Shown one piece after another: positions 45,501 to 52,700 of a stretch of 64,000 nt of DNA (the first letter of the stretch is position 1; each line of letters starts with the position of its first letter). Below the pieces are notes generated by a model that saw only the letters and a program-made list of their open reading frames with translations, was not told where the DNA came from and searched no databases. The position numbers were made by a program, and so were the translations under genes. The DNA is from Akebia trifoliata (taxonomy: Eukaryota; Streptophyta; Magnoliopsida; Ranunculales; Lardizabalaceae): assembly GCA_017979445.1 (NCBI GenBank), contig CM030714.1, positions 44,717,220-44,781,219 of the forward strand, written 5' to 3'.

Positions 45501-45874
45501 CCGATTCCATCGCTCTGTTGACCTGACCCAACAGTCTTTGACATCCTAACAACTCGTAATGGCTCTCTCCGCCTCACAACCATCATCTCGACGCCTACAT
45601 TCTCCTCTCCTTCCTCCTCCTTATGATGAAGTTTAACAACAACTGAGTCTTGTGGTGGTGGAAGAGCAACCATCAGCTGAGATTGAAGCCTAAGAGCGAC
45701 CTGATCTTCATCATCACCAGCAGACCAATCTAATTCCAATCGAAGCCCTAATTCATCTGAAGAAGACGACGAAGAAGAAGAACGAGGAGGATCATCGACA
45801 TTGTCGTCATCTCCATAATTTAATGTGAGATGGAAGATTTCAGAGGGGCGTTTCCATCCCAATCCCCATGACAT
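25234..45874 (-). CDS. pPLAI: Phospholipase A I (LRR-ARM-patatin lipid acyl hydrolase)
   Basis: Patatin-type lipid acyl hydrolase. Eighteen exons: 45874-45377, 43907-43760, 43674-43596, 43468-43315, 43231-43022, 42934-42689, 42564-42402, 42307-42047, 41958-41837, 41392-41231, 41079-40911, 40731-40595, 39841-39703, 27882-27676, 27506-27026, 26931-26715, 26630-26541, 25677-25234. Phases agree throughout, giving 1308 aa, essentially the length of Arabidopsis At1g61850. Residues 167-293 are leucine-rich repeats (LPPELGELKNLKVLGVDNN), 294-499 an ARM-like helical region, and ~519-750 the patatin domain. The oxyanion loop is DGGGMKG (525-531), the nucleophile Ser560 lies in GTSTG, and the dyad Asp744 in WQDGA. 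The C-terminal ~500 residues are plant-specific and include SWQNDVFVVAEPG and SDWEDSD. Intron 6 uses a GC donor and intron 13 is 11.8 kb of transposons. In Arabidopsis the protein feeds jasmonate and pathogen responses; that role is inferred here. Confidence 0.95.
27563..27627. repeat. Long C tract followed by A tract in pPLAI intron 14
   Basis: About 38 C with one interrupting G (27563-27601), then 26 A. In the sense strand of the gene this is T26 followed by a G-rich run, taking up more than a third of a 169-bp intron (27507-27675). It may form a G-quadruplex; length may be misassembled. Confidence 0.85.
28055..29020 (-). pseudogene. LINE 3' remnant (zf-RVT region), minus strand
   Basis: Minus-strand translations recover broken LINE ORF2 C-terminal sequence: ICWGIWLERNGRIFRG and FYEDFVFRWESLV near 28136-28366, VQFFIWFTTLNKLPR near 28554-28620, and a VKFWED-like motif near 28960. 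Several frameshifts and stops separate these blocks. It belongs to a LINE lineage different from the full-length copy. The boundary with the Copia remnant is approximate. Confidence 0.8.
29021..29541 (+). pseudogene. Copia polyprotein remnant (post-integrase linker)
   Basis: The reading TIYVSMDVSFFENKSYF at about 29031-29090, then ENEV and the linker EPLVYTRRGPHQKSQSQP (29276-29530), match the region between integrase and reverse transcriptase in plant Copia elements. Stops and frameshifts are present. The ~150 residues that should precede the RT are missing at the LINE insertion point. The element continues at 36723. Confidence 0.82.
29652..32894 (+). CDS. LINE ORF1 protein (DUF4283-type, gag-like)
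   Basis: A 1080-aa open frame, the putative nucleic-acid-binding protein of the LINE. Around residues 190-360 it has the DUF4283 pattern of plant retroelement ORF1s: FGKWRWAFICRASSMDADWE, then WVGISGLPFHQWTNDAFRKI, and ARLDRAKLKVGCCPW. I see no CCHC zinc knuckle after this domain, although many plant LINE ORF1 proteins have one. The C-terminal ~600 residues are charged and low in recognisable structure. The start is the first ATG after the short 5' UTR; a second in-frame ATG lies at codon 6. ORF2 starts 37 bp downstream. Confidence 0.9.
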   Translation: MRTLRMANFSTHRVESKIFELKEVWIQHKRGLQIKEKGRRMESTIQLMEDEALWVAQQLDVARTSSKIYKAKFSKGGRIFMIQEDQNLYGRYLKLQQFSDKFRSRGIVFPAGLRGIGWGEVSVAVKTRLQPNEKTRVPVAESRPVNPWVKAPNIIPESKKESTASPGEEKNHDYVVKQAYNNGTAFGKWRWAFICRASSMDADWEEFFVGMKQFLSKSEKLKLLAWEPLTRILMVGNRSEFQKVNLRRVVSVGTDSFDLRPWFADCNAISPTWNEGGTWVGISGLPFHQWTNDAFRKIGTQLGGLLEVDPKTLVCARLDRAKLKVGCCPWKMLRGLYLWVDGFRYKLGVEVIGEEAQRLESKVGLGKGEDIGVRVAVGPGSQATEGNLQSEEEVGNVEKKIPGIINNEGAVSSLGKGCVRVNRYFKNRQYFGTRVAQNGRLQPRCRIDKKVRMVYLLCRAARNLAYTRWLRKHGLVECTKSNEGDIGQNNVGAQGDGGRPTSDKSGNVGNGGLGCKGPMEDNMVIKAADPGLVKKAAGMFRKIRAHIRKGPSIRRFELRVKQAHRRDNSSIETIIGIVRNLLTKSIQVLSSQHPDSIERISKKAVEHGAWTGFNVEEIPSTVGEAQGVVGGEIREFGQSLSYEGNEEVGNCMERCKEPDLRNLKCSGFSDIFSQMEGNALITSPRGQSKYIGRGASKKVMTGQLKTWMQPENGAVDSCTSKVMDLCSTITRERDSQERNQKISTGLVAKETGQTTSSVGISYSAVDHFEATKTTKALGKEKSVKEHSNHHLVAVTRIWDRLRTDLWQHSANMKVVETLSNRREEHRIVGTSMEIVVTGPFSCPEVFLMSPGQYPRLSGQSCLVFSSLFLYEDIPFCGPRDVFSKYRHWYPSAFIDSLQSFELVRENEGRKENRKDDSELALVPFLSTQLTRKGEVTNQTEVYRDGSWAERDMGAPTLENREEGIVRTELETVEWLVSNALNLAEDFGLVSEVEDRESSLILRVAVGDLRDRTTLDEECKRINQVYGIEDRYEQVAFEDSQEIRSYRDGENNELVVVAPMEMTRRLIRTRAEKVLVRKEKL
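32932..36576 (+). CDS. LINE ORF2: AP-like endonuclease, reverse transcriptase, zf-RVT
   Basis: A 1214-aa protein from ATG 32932, just after ORF1, in a different frame. The N-terminal endonuclease/exonuclease/phosphatase domain shows LSWNVRGLG, a QESKL motif, GGDFN (about residue 140) and SDHTP (about 225). The RT domain includes KAPGPDGFNMEFF, RPISLVSSVYKI, GAFVKGRQILDGVL, KIDLQKAYDHVNWDF, GLRQGDPLSPFLF and the catalytic FADD at residues 686-689. The C-terminal zf-RVT region ([32 protein letters not shown]) starts near residue 1056. All catalytic motifs that I can check are intact and there is no stop, so the protein could be functional. The frame is open from 32899, but no earlier ATG exists. 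Confidence 0.94.
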   Translation: MSLKVLSWNVRGLGDRRKRAAVKSFIRSKNPLIVTIQESKLARCDDKIIKEIWGRNIEWIALPALGSAGGIIMMWNKEWIQVTDNLVGAFSVSILCRKRDEDFQWVFSGIYGPTINRERRQFWEELEDVAGYWEKPWVLGGDFNVTRFTYEKNRGSIVTRGMRNFNAFIGRHCLMDFPLLGRRFTWSNNQGNPRLSRLDRFLVDSEWDEKFQNVIHSASPSPVSDHTPIFLEAGHPRQYPLPFRFENMWLVQPNFSDLIRKWWNECPSVGNPGSVFKKKLKFLKDKLKRWNKEVLGSIVEKKKEILIDIETLDKKEEEGVLDSDDRSRRMELKLEFQRVALMEEISWKQKSRVKWLKEGDNNTKFFHKIANFHRRSNQLDKLNIKNVMRVGEEEVRDGVVSFYKDLYEEKEPLRPRPDNLEFKSLNQEERVWLERQIGEEEVKSVLFSMSGDKAPGPDGFNMEFFKHCWDIVSRDFMEVIKELQDKRCMEYSLNSTFVALIPKKTGTDRIEDLRPISLVSSVYKIISKVLASRLKKVIPSLIGEEQGAFVKGRQILDGVLIANECLDSRIKNKEGGMIGKIDLQKAYDHVNWDFLEYMMGRMGFGERWISWIMKCVTTVSFSILVNGSPAGFFRGSRGLRQGDPLSPFLFLIIAEALGRLFTRAVDIGKLSGFRVKDGPLISHLQFADDTLVFLEHSRDQVRALRVLLCCFEAMSGLHINLHKSKLYEVGEETDIHLLATMLGCGYGTLPTTYLGLPLGAPYNSIKIWDGVFERLEKRLSTWKSNYLSKGGKVTLIKNTLMSIPVYFLSLFTLPRSVEIRMERLMRNFLWNDRNGMRKYHLVKWKIVCMPKKSGGLGIRGLRLANRALLGKWLWRFGEERSSLWRKVIKAKYGEKRLGWYSGVSRDSYGCSVWKGILKGSEDFEGGIRFKAGSGDRIRFWEDSWCGTSPLATQFPSLYTCSIKKNRSIQQCLVRNESGPTWDLGFRRNFNDWELTQVTSLLDLLHTSNLNDNEQDKWEWTRAKDLRFSVRSFFKWLSFEAERPLLGSITWSRLVPSKISFFVWLAALGKILTLDNLIVRGWIIPNGCPLCLSDGESVDHTLVHCSFSYNIWSIFLGMFGMNWVLPRKFSSVLVEWTNNAFHIRKRILWAMLPSAIAWGVWNERNNRVFNNKSSTTRARFLEILGLLYIWSKQNIEFAGTTFDDFVFRWDSLCNQ
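36723..38165 (+). pseudogene. Copia reverse transcriptase/RNase H remnant and 3' LTR
   Basis: Reads as broken Copia RT-RNase H: LDVKNDFLNGDPEEEV, then KSLYGLKQSPKAWFERF, IIYVDDIILTGDD, DLGALKYFLRMEFA, RPDIAFVVSMVSQFMHSP and YTDADLVGSAIDRQSTSGYC, spread over at least three frames with stops. The RT YVDD box is present. A polypurine tract (gagggggag, near 37944-37952) leads into the 3' LTR beginning tgttaatatta at 37952, with a ctataaggag core. No 5' LTR, gag or integrase is found, so this is a long-dead element. Confidence 0.88.
37952..38165 (+). repeat. Copia 3' LTR
   Basis: Starts TGTTAATATTACC immediately after the polypurine tract and includes a TATA-like ctcctataaggag. The right edge is uncertain within about 20 bp. 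Confidence 0.65.
38660..39430 (+). pseudogene. LINE 3' remnant (zf-RVT region), plus strand
   Basis: The plus-strand reading at 38700-39149 gives WIWLQGKGNVFSLKSFYKP, YKVSFYIWSAAMILTTDDL, YCYMCKTGKSLNHLVVHC, and after a stop EDFVFNWDLVCNESR near 39285. This is the C-terminal end of a LINE ORF2. An A run (38789-38807) interrupts the frame. It is a different lineage from the intact LINE. Confidence 0.82.
39449..39620. mobile_element. Small foldback with perfect palindrome at one end
   Basis: The left arm taacatgtgcccta...ttaagctgcatt pairs with the right arm aatgcagcttaa...tgttaacaaa. The left end itself contains a perfect palindrome (aacatgtgccct-a-agggcacatgtt, 39458-39482). It lies about 80 bp from pPLAI exon 13. 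It is probably a short MITE; target duplication not identified. Confidence 0.5.
42565..42688 (-). other. GC-AG intron in pPLAI
   Basis: Intron 6 begins GCAAGT right after the exon ending ...GGCCACAAAAACGCAGAG and ends with TTTTGTCAG. No alternative GT donor keeps the frame and the conserved residues HKNAE-VQRLALL, so a GC donor is the best reading. Confidence 0.85.
43987..44032. repeat. Poly-C plus (CA)n tract
   Basis: About 25 C followed by acccc and a (CA)n run, inside intron 1 of pPLAI. In the sense strand it is a G tract. Confidence 0.9.
44772..44845 (+). repeat. tRNA-derived SINE head
   Basis: A box tagattagttgg (44780-44791) and B-box-like ggattgaagc (44823-44832). The context ccatagattagttggttgac is nearly the same as the minus-strand copy at 10500-10575. 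Confidence 0.55.
45044..45271. mobile_element. hAT-like MITE, CATGG family, copy 4
   Basis: A 228-bp element from catggttttaaaattc to gagttttgaaaccatg, flanked by tttgcccc (45036-45043) and tttgctcc (45272-45279), an 8-bp duplication with one mismatch. Same orientation and interior as the copy at 7724. Confidence 0.85.
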
Positions 45875-45939
45875 TTTCCTTTTTAGATTTCCAGGGTTTT
45901 TACAGAGAGAATTTTGAATCTTTTGATCGATTAATTTTG

Positions 45940-45960
45940 GGATTAGGGTTAGGGTTTTTT
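45940..45960 (-). promoter_or_regulatory. Telo-box in pPLAI 5' leader
   Basis: On the minus strand the sequence aaaccctaaccctaat lies about 70-85 bp upstream of the pPLAI ATG. It matches the plant telo-box (AAACCCTAA) found in promoters or 5' UTRs of housekeeping genes. The role here is inferred. Confidence 0.5.
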
Positions 45961-46225
45961 TGAGAGATAAATAAACTGATTTTAATGGCGGGAGATTTAC
46001 AGAGAGATCATAAACTGAAGAAAGGTTTCTTCCTTCTCTCAGAAGTTGATGGTTTGGTACAAATAGGAAATAATTCTAGATTTGGCCTGGCATTTAAAAT
46101 TACGAATATACCCTTTACCTTTGAAGTGTGTTTGTTTGATTAAAACGTGAAAACTCGACTCCACTCACAACACGTCGTATCGAATCATCTAGACGATTCA
46201 CGAGTCGAATAAGACTAGTCTAAAC

Positions 46226-46817
46226 TCCAAAAAGAGAGTTTCTATTGCCACGCCAACTTATTCTAAGAGCATCCCAAGATTGGTGTGCTAATTCTTTGTT
46301 GTTTTTTTTCCCAAAACAGATTCAACTTATGTCCAAATTCCGGTTACAGTACACTGTTCATTTTAATTATCAAAACATGCATTTCCAGTGAATTCGGCAC
46401 TTTTATAATCAATGAATTCATTGGTATAACTATGAAGAAAAATGTTGAAGTAACCTCAGGATTGGACCTCACATCGCACACTTTGACATGAAAGTGTATG
46501 GGAACCATAGATGCCTTTCCTCAAGATACGAGTGGAACACATCAATGGTTCCTATCCACTTTCATGTCAAGATATGTGATACAAGTCTAATTTTGAGGTT
46601 GCACAACTCATCTATGAATTCGTAGATATTATAAGTGTCAAACTCACGAGTTCGTAGGTTATAAAAATGATGAAAGCATGGTTTCAGAATTAAAATGAAC
46701 AGTCCACCAAACTTGGAATTTCGTCATAATCAGCGCACGAAATAGAGATTCACCATTCTTTGTTAATATCATAAGAATTGGGGTGCTCTTAGTAAAATGC
46801 GTTTTGGCAATGGAATC
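46226..46817. mobile_element. ~590-bp foldback element, almost fully palindromic
   Basis: The left half (agagtttctattgcc, ttctaagagcatccc, gttcattttaatt, acactttgacatgaaagtg) pairs in order with the right half (cactttcatgtcaag, aattaaaatgaac, ggggtgctcttagta, ggcaatggaatctct). The arms are about 270 bp each around a short loop near 46510-46540. No coding capacity. Confidence 0.8.
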
Positions 46818-47509
46818 TCTATTCTAAATAATTAATGTTCAAAATAAAATTTTAATACAAAGACTCGTCAAATGAACAAAAAATTATCATTAGGTTAGAA
46901 ATCAATATATGAAATTGGACTTCGAAAAGAAAAAAAGAGAAGATGAGCATTCAATTATCCAATCCCAAGTAAAGAATTTTTTGACTAAAATGATCCCAAC
47001 ATTTTCATAAATAATGAAATTATTGCATCAATTCAAGTCACTAACTTGACAAGTTTTAAATATGCTTCAACACGAATGGAAATCTTGTGGATTATCATCT
47101 CAAGGGTGATGCGATTTTTAGGGTTCAGCATTCACTTTTGAAAATCATTTTTCAAAAAAAAAAAAAAAGTTATTGAAGAATCATTATTTAATGGATCAAT
47201 CCTAGGAGTGTCAATGGGTGCTCATTTAATTAGAATAATTTAATCGAAATTAGAACCAATAGAGCGGTTTTGAGTCCTTTTTTATTGGAACCAATTAGAA
47301 TAGGGTCTCTTGGAGTTGAACCGATTGAGAATCAAAACTGATAGTTCCGTTAAAAGTCAAGAAATTTTTTGACAGTTTCGACTCTGATTCCCTTGATATA
47401 AGAGCCATAATTGAAATTGATAAGAAACGAAATCAAGAAAAAATTAATGATTTTGATTCATGTAAAAATTGAACTGGAACCGACCCATTGACATCTTTAT
47501 TCAAACCTC

Positions 47510-47835
47510 CTTCAAGGAAGAGGGAGCAAATCCTCTGTGGTAGTCTTTTCTTGTAGTACCCTGTAATACTTCTCACATGGTTGAGAGAGTGCCATGAACC
47601 CAAAAAAAAAAAAAGTCACATCAGACCTCCAACATTTATGGTCTAGATCAAATTAAAAAAAAAAAAAAAAAAAAAATTGCACTTCATCGAATGCTTTTAA
47701 AATGGACAATCACTGAACTTCCAAATTTAAACGATCAAATTTAACTATTTTGTTTATGTAGCGCTCTCTCAACCATGTAAATAGTACAACAGGGTATTAT
47801 AGGAAAAATTGCTACAAAGGATCTACTCCTAAGAT
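47510..47835. mobile_element. Foldback MITE with ~70-bp inverted ends
   Basis: The left arm (gggagcaaatcctctgtgg ... taccctgtaatact ... catggttgagagagtgcc) pairs with the right arm (gcgctctctcaaccatg ... acagggtatta ... aaggatctactcc). The loop is AT-rich with A runs at 47607-47618 and 47655-47675. Confidence 0.75.
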
Positions 47836-47967
47836 AGGACAAATCTCAATTGTTACCATTGTAACGATCGTAATTCTCATTTTGTTACAATTATTTTAAG
47901 AAGCTGCTATTTCCACCCTGAACTTTTAGAATAAATAAAAGTTGGTGTGCCAATAGTAGTTCTCTCC

Positions 47968-47969
<2 letters not shown>

Positions 47970-48018
<49 letters not shown>
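47970..48018. repeat. (TTA)n microsatellite
   Basis: About 16 tandem tta units. Confidence 0.9.
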
Positions 48019-48019
<1 letters not shown>

Positions 48020-48485
48020 GATTTCTATTTCTAAGTTTAGGATTTTATATGAGTTTTATTCTAATTATAAACAACTACTGAAAATTTTTTGAATGAGTGT
48101 GATAATGTTTTGTAATGTTGATTAATAATTTGAGCCCAATATCTATCATGTATGGAGAGTGTGTTTCTTTCGATATGGGTGAGATTAGAGTGTAATAAGT
48201 AAAAGCTGGGGTGTCAATAGCAATTCTCTTATTTTATGCCATGGCGTAACTCTCAAAGCTATTCCCAATCCTTCCAAGCGATGTAAAGGGTATTTATAAC
48301 GAAAGGTAGGCTTTTAAAGGTGTAATTTATTATCTGTCCAGTTGCTTAGGCAGACCGGAACATAGCAAAGTATATATAATATGAAGAGCTTCTAGAATTA
48401 ACGACCAAATTCCCAATTTCACGGATTGGAAGGACAAAAAGGGAATTATATATTTATCAAGTTTTTTTTTTTCTATAATTATTTT

Positions 48486-48600
48486 TGGATCAACTAGTTG
48501 CACACCACTACTATCAATTGCACTCAATTTAGATGATTGCACTCAAAATAAAAATAAAAATATTGTACTCCTTTATTTATCAACAATCAACATGGTTTTA
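48486..48600. mobile_element. Partial copy of the 6900-type MITE
   Basis: Starts ggatcaactagttgcacacc and continues caattgcactcaattt..gattgcactcaaaa, closely following the left end of the element at 6904. The other end is not found nearby. Confidence 0.55.
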
Positions 48601-49786
48601 TACGAAGATAAGCGAGCCAATAAAGAAAAACGAGGTAGGCCGAGGAAGTATGGGTCTGATAACGCTTGCTACCCCTCCCTCCCACTGGAGCCGACGTAGT
48701 ATCATCATGTTCTTAATATGAACACGGGTGAGCCAATGAAATGACAAAGAGATTTGATCCTAGGGCATGGGATGCTCTAAGAAATTTTGTCGAGACATTC
48801 CTAAATTTATCCAAATTAAATTGAATTAACCTCGACCAAATGTGAAAAAGTAAATTCCCAAATAGTAAGAGAAGAATAAGATTATAACCTAAAGCAAACG
48901 AAAAGATCGAAGAAGAACACACAAATAAAGAGAAAGAGAATAGGTAAGATTAGATAGAAAACACTTGGTAGGGAAGTATATAAGCCGAAACTCTCTCTAA
49001 CAAGAAGTGTTCTTATAAAACAAAATGGTCAAATGTTTCTTTTATTCTCTACTACCTACCCTTTTGCCGAGACTTAACTAAAGAACGTAAAATTACCTAA
49101 TCACCTTTAAAAACCCAATTCATCACATGAAAGTTACAAATATAGGTAAGAGCCAACAATTGCATCATAACTAAAGTTTAAAATCTCATTTTGATGCAAT
49201 AATTTGATCGAGAGAAAGATGGAGACATTCCGTCTCACACAAAGAACAAAATATTTCAGAAGACGCTATCATCACATGTAACTTGAAGCCGGGCTTTGAG
49301 AAATAAGTTTCATGTTTTTTTTAAGGTACTGGAGCGTTATGACAGATCCCAACCAAAAACAAGAACCCAATACACTACATCCGAAGGTACAGAACTCATT
49401 CCTGGGTTAGAGGACTATGTAGACAGTCGGATCCGAGTTCACCAACCCCAGTTTGACACATTCAAACATCTCCAGGAAAGTTGAACAACTCAATACTCCT
49501 TGACCATGGAGAGTTTTTTCTATCAAGGTCATTGAGAGTAAATTAGGTATGAGGTTGTTGACTTCACCTGCATGACTTTTAATAAGAGAAGAGAAGCAAG
49601 GAAAAAAAAAACCTATCTCCATTAGAGGTTAAGCTTTTAGTATTTTTAGAAAAACTAATTTTCAATTTTAAGACAGTTATCAGACTTGATCTAAACAATT
49701 ACATAACCTTGAAAGCTCTGAGGCTAGTCCAACTTCACAATGTTAAACATATAAAGAACATACTAAAAATTGATGAAGCTCAAGAA

Positions 49787-52700
49787 CTACTTAAAATAGA
49801 GAGGAAGGAGTTTCTTCAATGTGTCAAACACATTCGTAAAAGGGTTAAATTCGATAGCGGACTTTAATTCTAGATCAGGAAATCGGTTTGTTAGGGCTTG
49901 CTGCATTCCAGGCATAGACATCATTGCAGCTAGTTTACTATTAGACATCACCTCGCAGTCTTGAGGAGTATCTTTGATCTTGCTTGGGTCGTACCCGAAG
50001 TTTGCCATGTAGGTCTTGTATTTCTCTATGAATTCAGGTCCTGGAGTTGGTGTCCTTGAGTAGATCTAAAACATCAAAGCCAGTATAATTTGGTTAAAAA
50101 AATATCTTAAGTGGAAATAACAGAATATAAGATCACACAGCTTGATTGGTCACCTCACAAACTACACATTGTTAAGAACAATGTTAGATATCTGATTATG
50201 GGCGACAGTACAATTAGGATCATTGGAACAATATGAAATTTGAGCTGCGGCCTCTCCTAAAAAAGAATGGATAAATAGGTATATAAATGTCTTTCTAGGA
50301 AATAAATGTGTATCGTTACCTGAATAAAACTTCTGTCTTTTGCTCCCGAAACAAGGGAGAAATTATCATAATCAGTTGCAATCACATCATAAGGCTGCTT
50401 GGGAATAAATGGCAATGTAGGAAAACGGAGGTAACACTTCTCTCTAATCATCTCTTGTTTTTCTAGTTCAGTTTCTTTTTTCTCCACATCTTCGTCAGGA
50501 ATGCATTGAACATTTCCCTTTATACCTGTAATATATCCATCAGGACCACCATGAACACAAAAAGTATCCACCTGAATTGCGAGGGCTTCAGCATCAAATG
50601 TATATACGCCCTGCGATTTAATAGATCTGGAAGGTTCAGTATACAGATATTAAGGAGTATGTAGCCTCTTGCCTTGTAATAAATCATCAATAATAGGAAG
50701 GTTGAAGAGAAAAATAAGAAGTCCGTCTGTTGCAGAGACTTAAGGCACTTTGTGTGTCCATGTTTTTGACAGATGTGGCCTTCCTACGAATCCTTCTAGC
50801 TGTTCAATTGGGGGGCACTTATTGGAAAGCATCAACGAGCAATAATTTTAATGGTTTAGAAAAATGGTGTCGAAGTATAATTTCAATGGTGGGGCACCAG
50901 TTGTTCGTCTTTTAGGCTATCATCCATATGGCCTACCAATTCAACATACTGTATAAGGTGAAGGAATCAGAATATACGTATTCCTTCATCGACAAACATT
51001 TTTCTGAAGGATAAAATCATTTTACCGAGAAACAAGAACTTCTAGATTATCCCAAGCATTTTACCTGTGTACAATGGCAGTCTTCCTGTCCTTGGCCAGC
51101 AAATCCACGCTTAAGTGAAGCTACTTCAAACCATCTTCCAGAATATCTGATTGGATCAAAATTCTCAGCTGACATGCCTCTCATCATCATTTGCTTTCTA
51201 CTACTTTCATCAGACATTTTATCAAGCGGAAGGGTTACACCATTATCAGCGGCAACTGCAAGCTGGCACACGTTAGAGTAGTGGAAGGGTTCTGCTGCTA
51301 TGACCTGGCCAAGAGAAACAAAATTGTCAAAATAAATTTTAAAAAATGTTTGCAACTGCATTCTTTGATCCACTCCCAAACGGGTGTCTTAATTGGAGGA
51401 AATGATCTCTCTTACAACTATGGCATGGGGAAAAAGTCCTACTGTTGGTGATGTGGATCCTAGATTTCCTATTCAAGTTAAAACTTCTACGATAAATTTG
51501 TATCTTCACAGTTAACATGTTCAACAACCATGCGGGCATAATGGGCTATGCTATCATTTTTAAAGTGAACAATAACTCCTGAACCATATCAAGAGCACGA
51601 CTATACAACTACAAAGATCAAAAGAAAAACTAAAACCTCTTTACCTGGTTTGTTCGAGAGAGAAATATAAGTGAAACTGCAAGACCGGATAAAACATGTC
51701 TAGCGACAACTGTTGTGCTTGATGCAGGGAGCTCCAAAGAGCACACCAATGTTCTTTTTGCTGGTATCTGTCTACGATTGCTGGATCATGAAGTGAAATA
51801 GAAACAAGTGTTATTCGGTTCATAAGTCATTAAACAATGTTGAAACAGTAAAAAACACAGGCAAGGTGGACCGGTAGGCATCAAGGTCGGTCTTTTCTAC
51901 TTGTTCTAAATATTAAAGAAGAATGCAAAGTACATCAAAAAGGGCGAGGGAATGGGAAAAGAGAGAAAATGGATGAGAAACGAAAGGATGTTTGTGTAAA
52001 ATCGTTACATACACAGTCATAATAGCATGTCATTGACTTTGAAGTTATCAAATGATAAGCATCATTGACCAGAGATACCAACTGATTTTCACTTATTAAT
52101 AACAAAAAATCTGAAATATATGAAGCTTTGGAGATTTTTATATAGAAACCCGTCCTTGATGTCTCATAGGCTTGAAAATAGAAGTAGCACCAGATAGACA
52201 TTGAATAAAAGATCAGTAGACACTAAATAAGGCAACTGGTTACCATCTTACTGATTTCCTTCATCTACATCGCTGTCAGAATAATCTAACTTACTTGCAA
52301 GGGATCATCCTTGCTCACCTCAACACAATCATTGTCTCCAAATATCACATCCTCCATTTCAAATCTCATCTTTTATAAATGACTACAAACCTTATCTCGA
52401 GGTCTGTAAGAAAGCCATTGTCACGAATCACGATGTGGTTGTTGTATAAGGTGCCAAATTAGTAGTTATCTGGTGACCATAAAAGCTGGTGGGGTGACCA
52501 TCCCAGCATTTTCCTCCTACCTTCCATATGGAAAGATATTGGTTCCCCATCTAACCAAGGTTTCCTAGAACTTCCTCCTTGGCTCAATTTGTCCCGCGGG
52601 CTCTTCACAAGGCTAGGATTTGCTAGAATCCAAGTCTATCCCAATTTAACATCTCAAATGAAAGGCCTATAGTTGGAGACTCATTTACATGGTGGGAGTT

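Larger units (their letters stand above)
45875..49786. other. Intergenic DNA between pPLAI and chloroplastic lipocalin
   Basis: Contains the pPLAI promoter side, two foldback elements (46226-46817, 47510-47835), a (TTA)n microsatellite and a partial copy of the 6900-type MITE near 48486-48600. About 48700-49786 is AT-rich with no recognisable gene; its right end should hold the lipocalin 3' UTR. Confidence 0.55.

Noticed and set aside
49296..49484. 62-aa plus ORF near the lipocalin 3' end
   Set aside because: No homology or codon pattern; in AT-rich flanking DNA.
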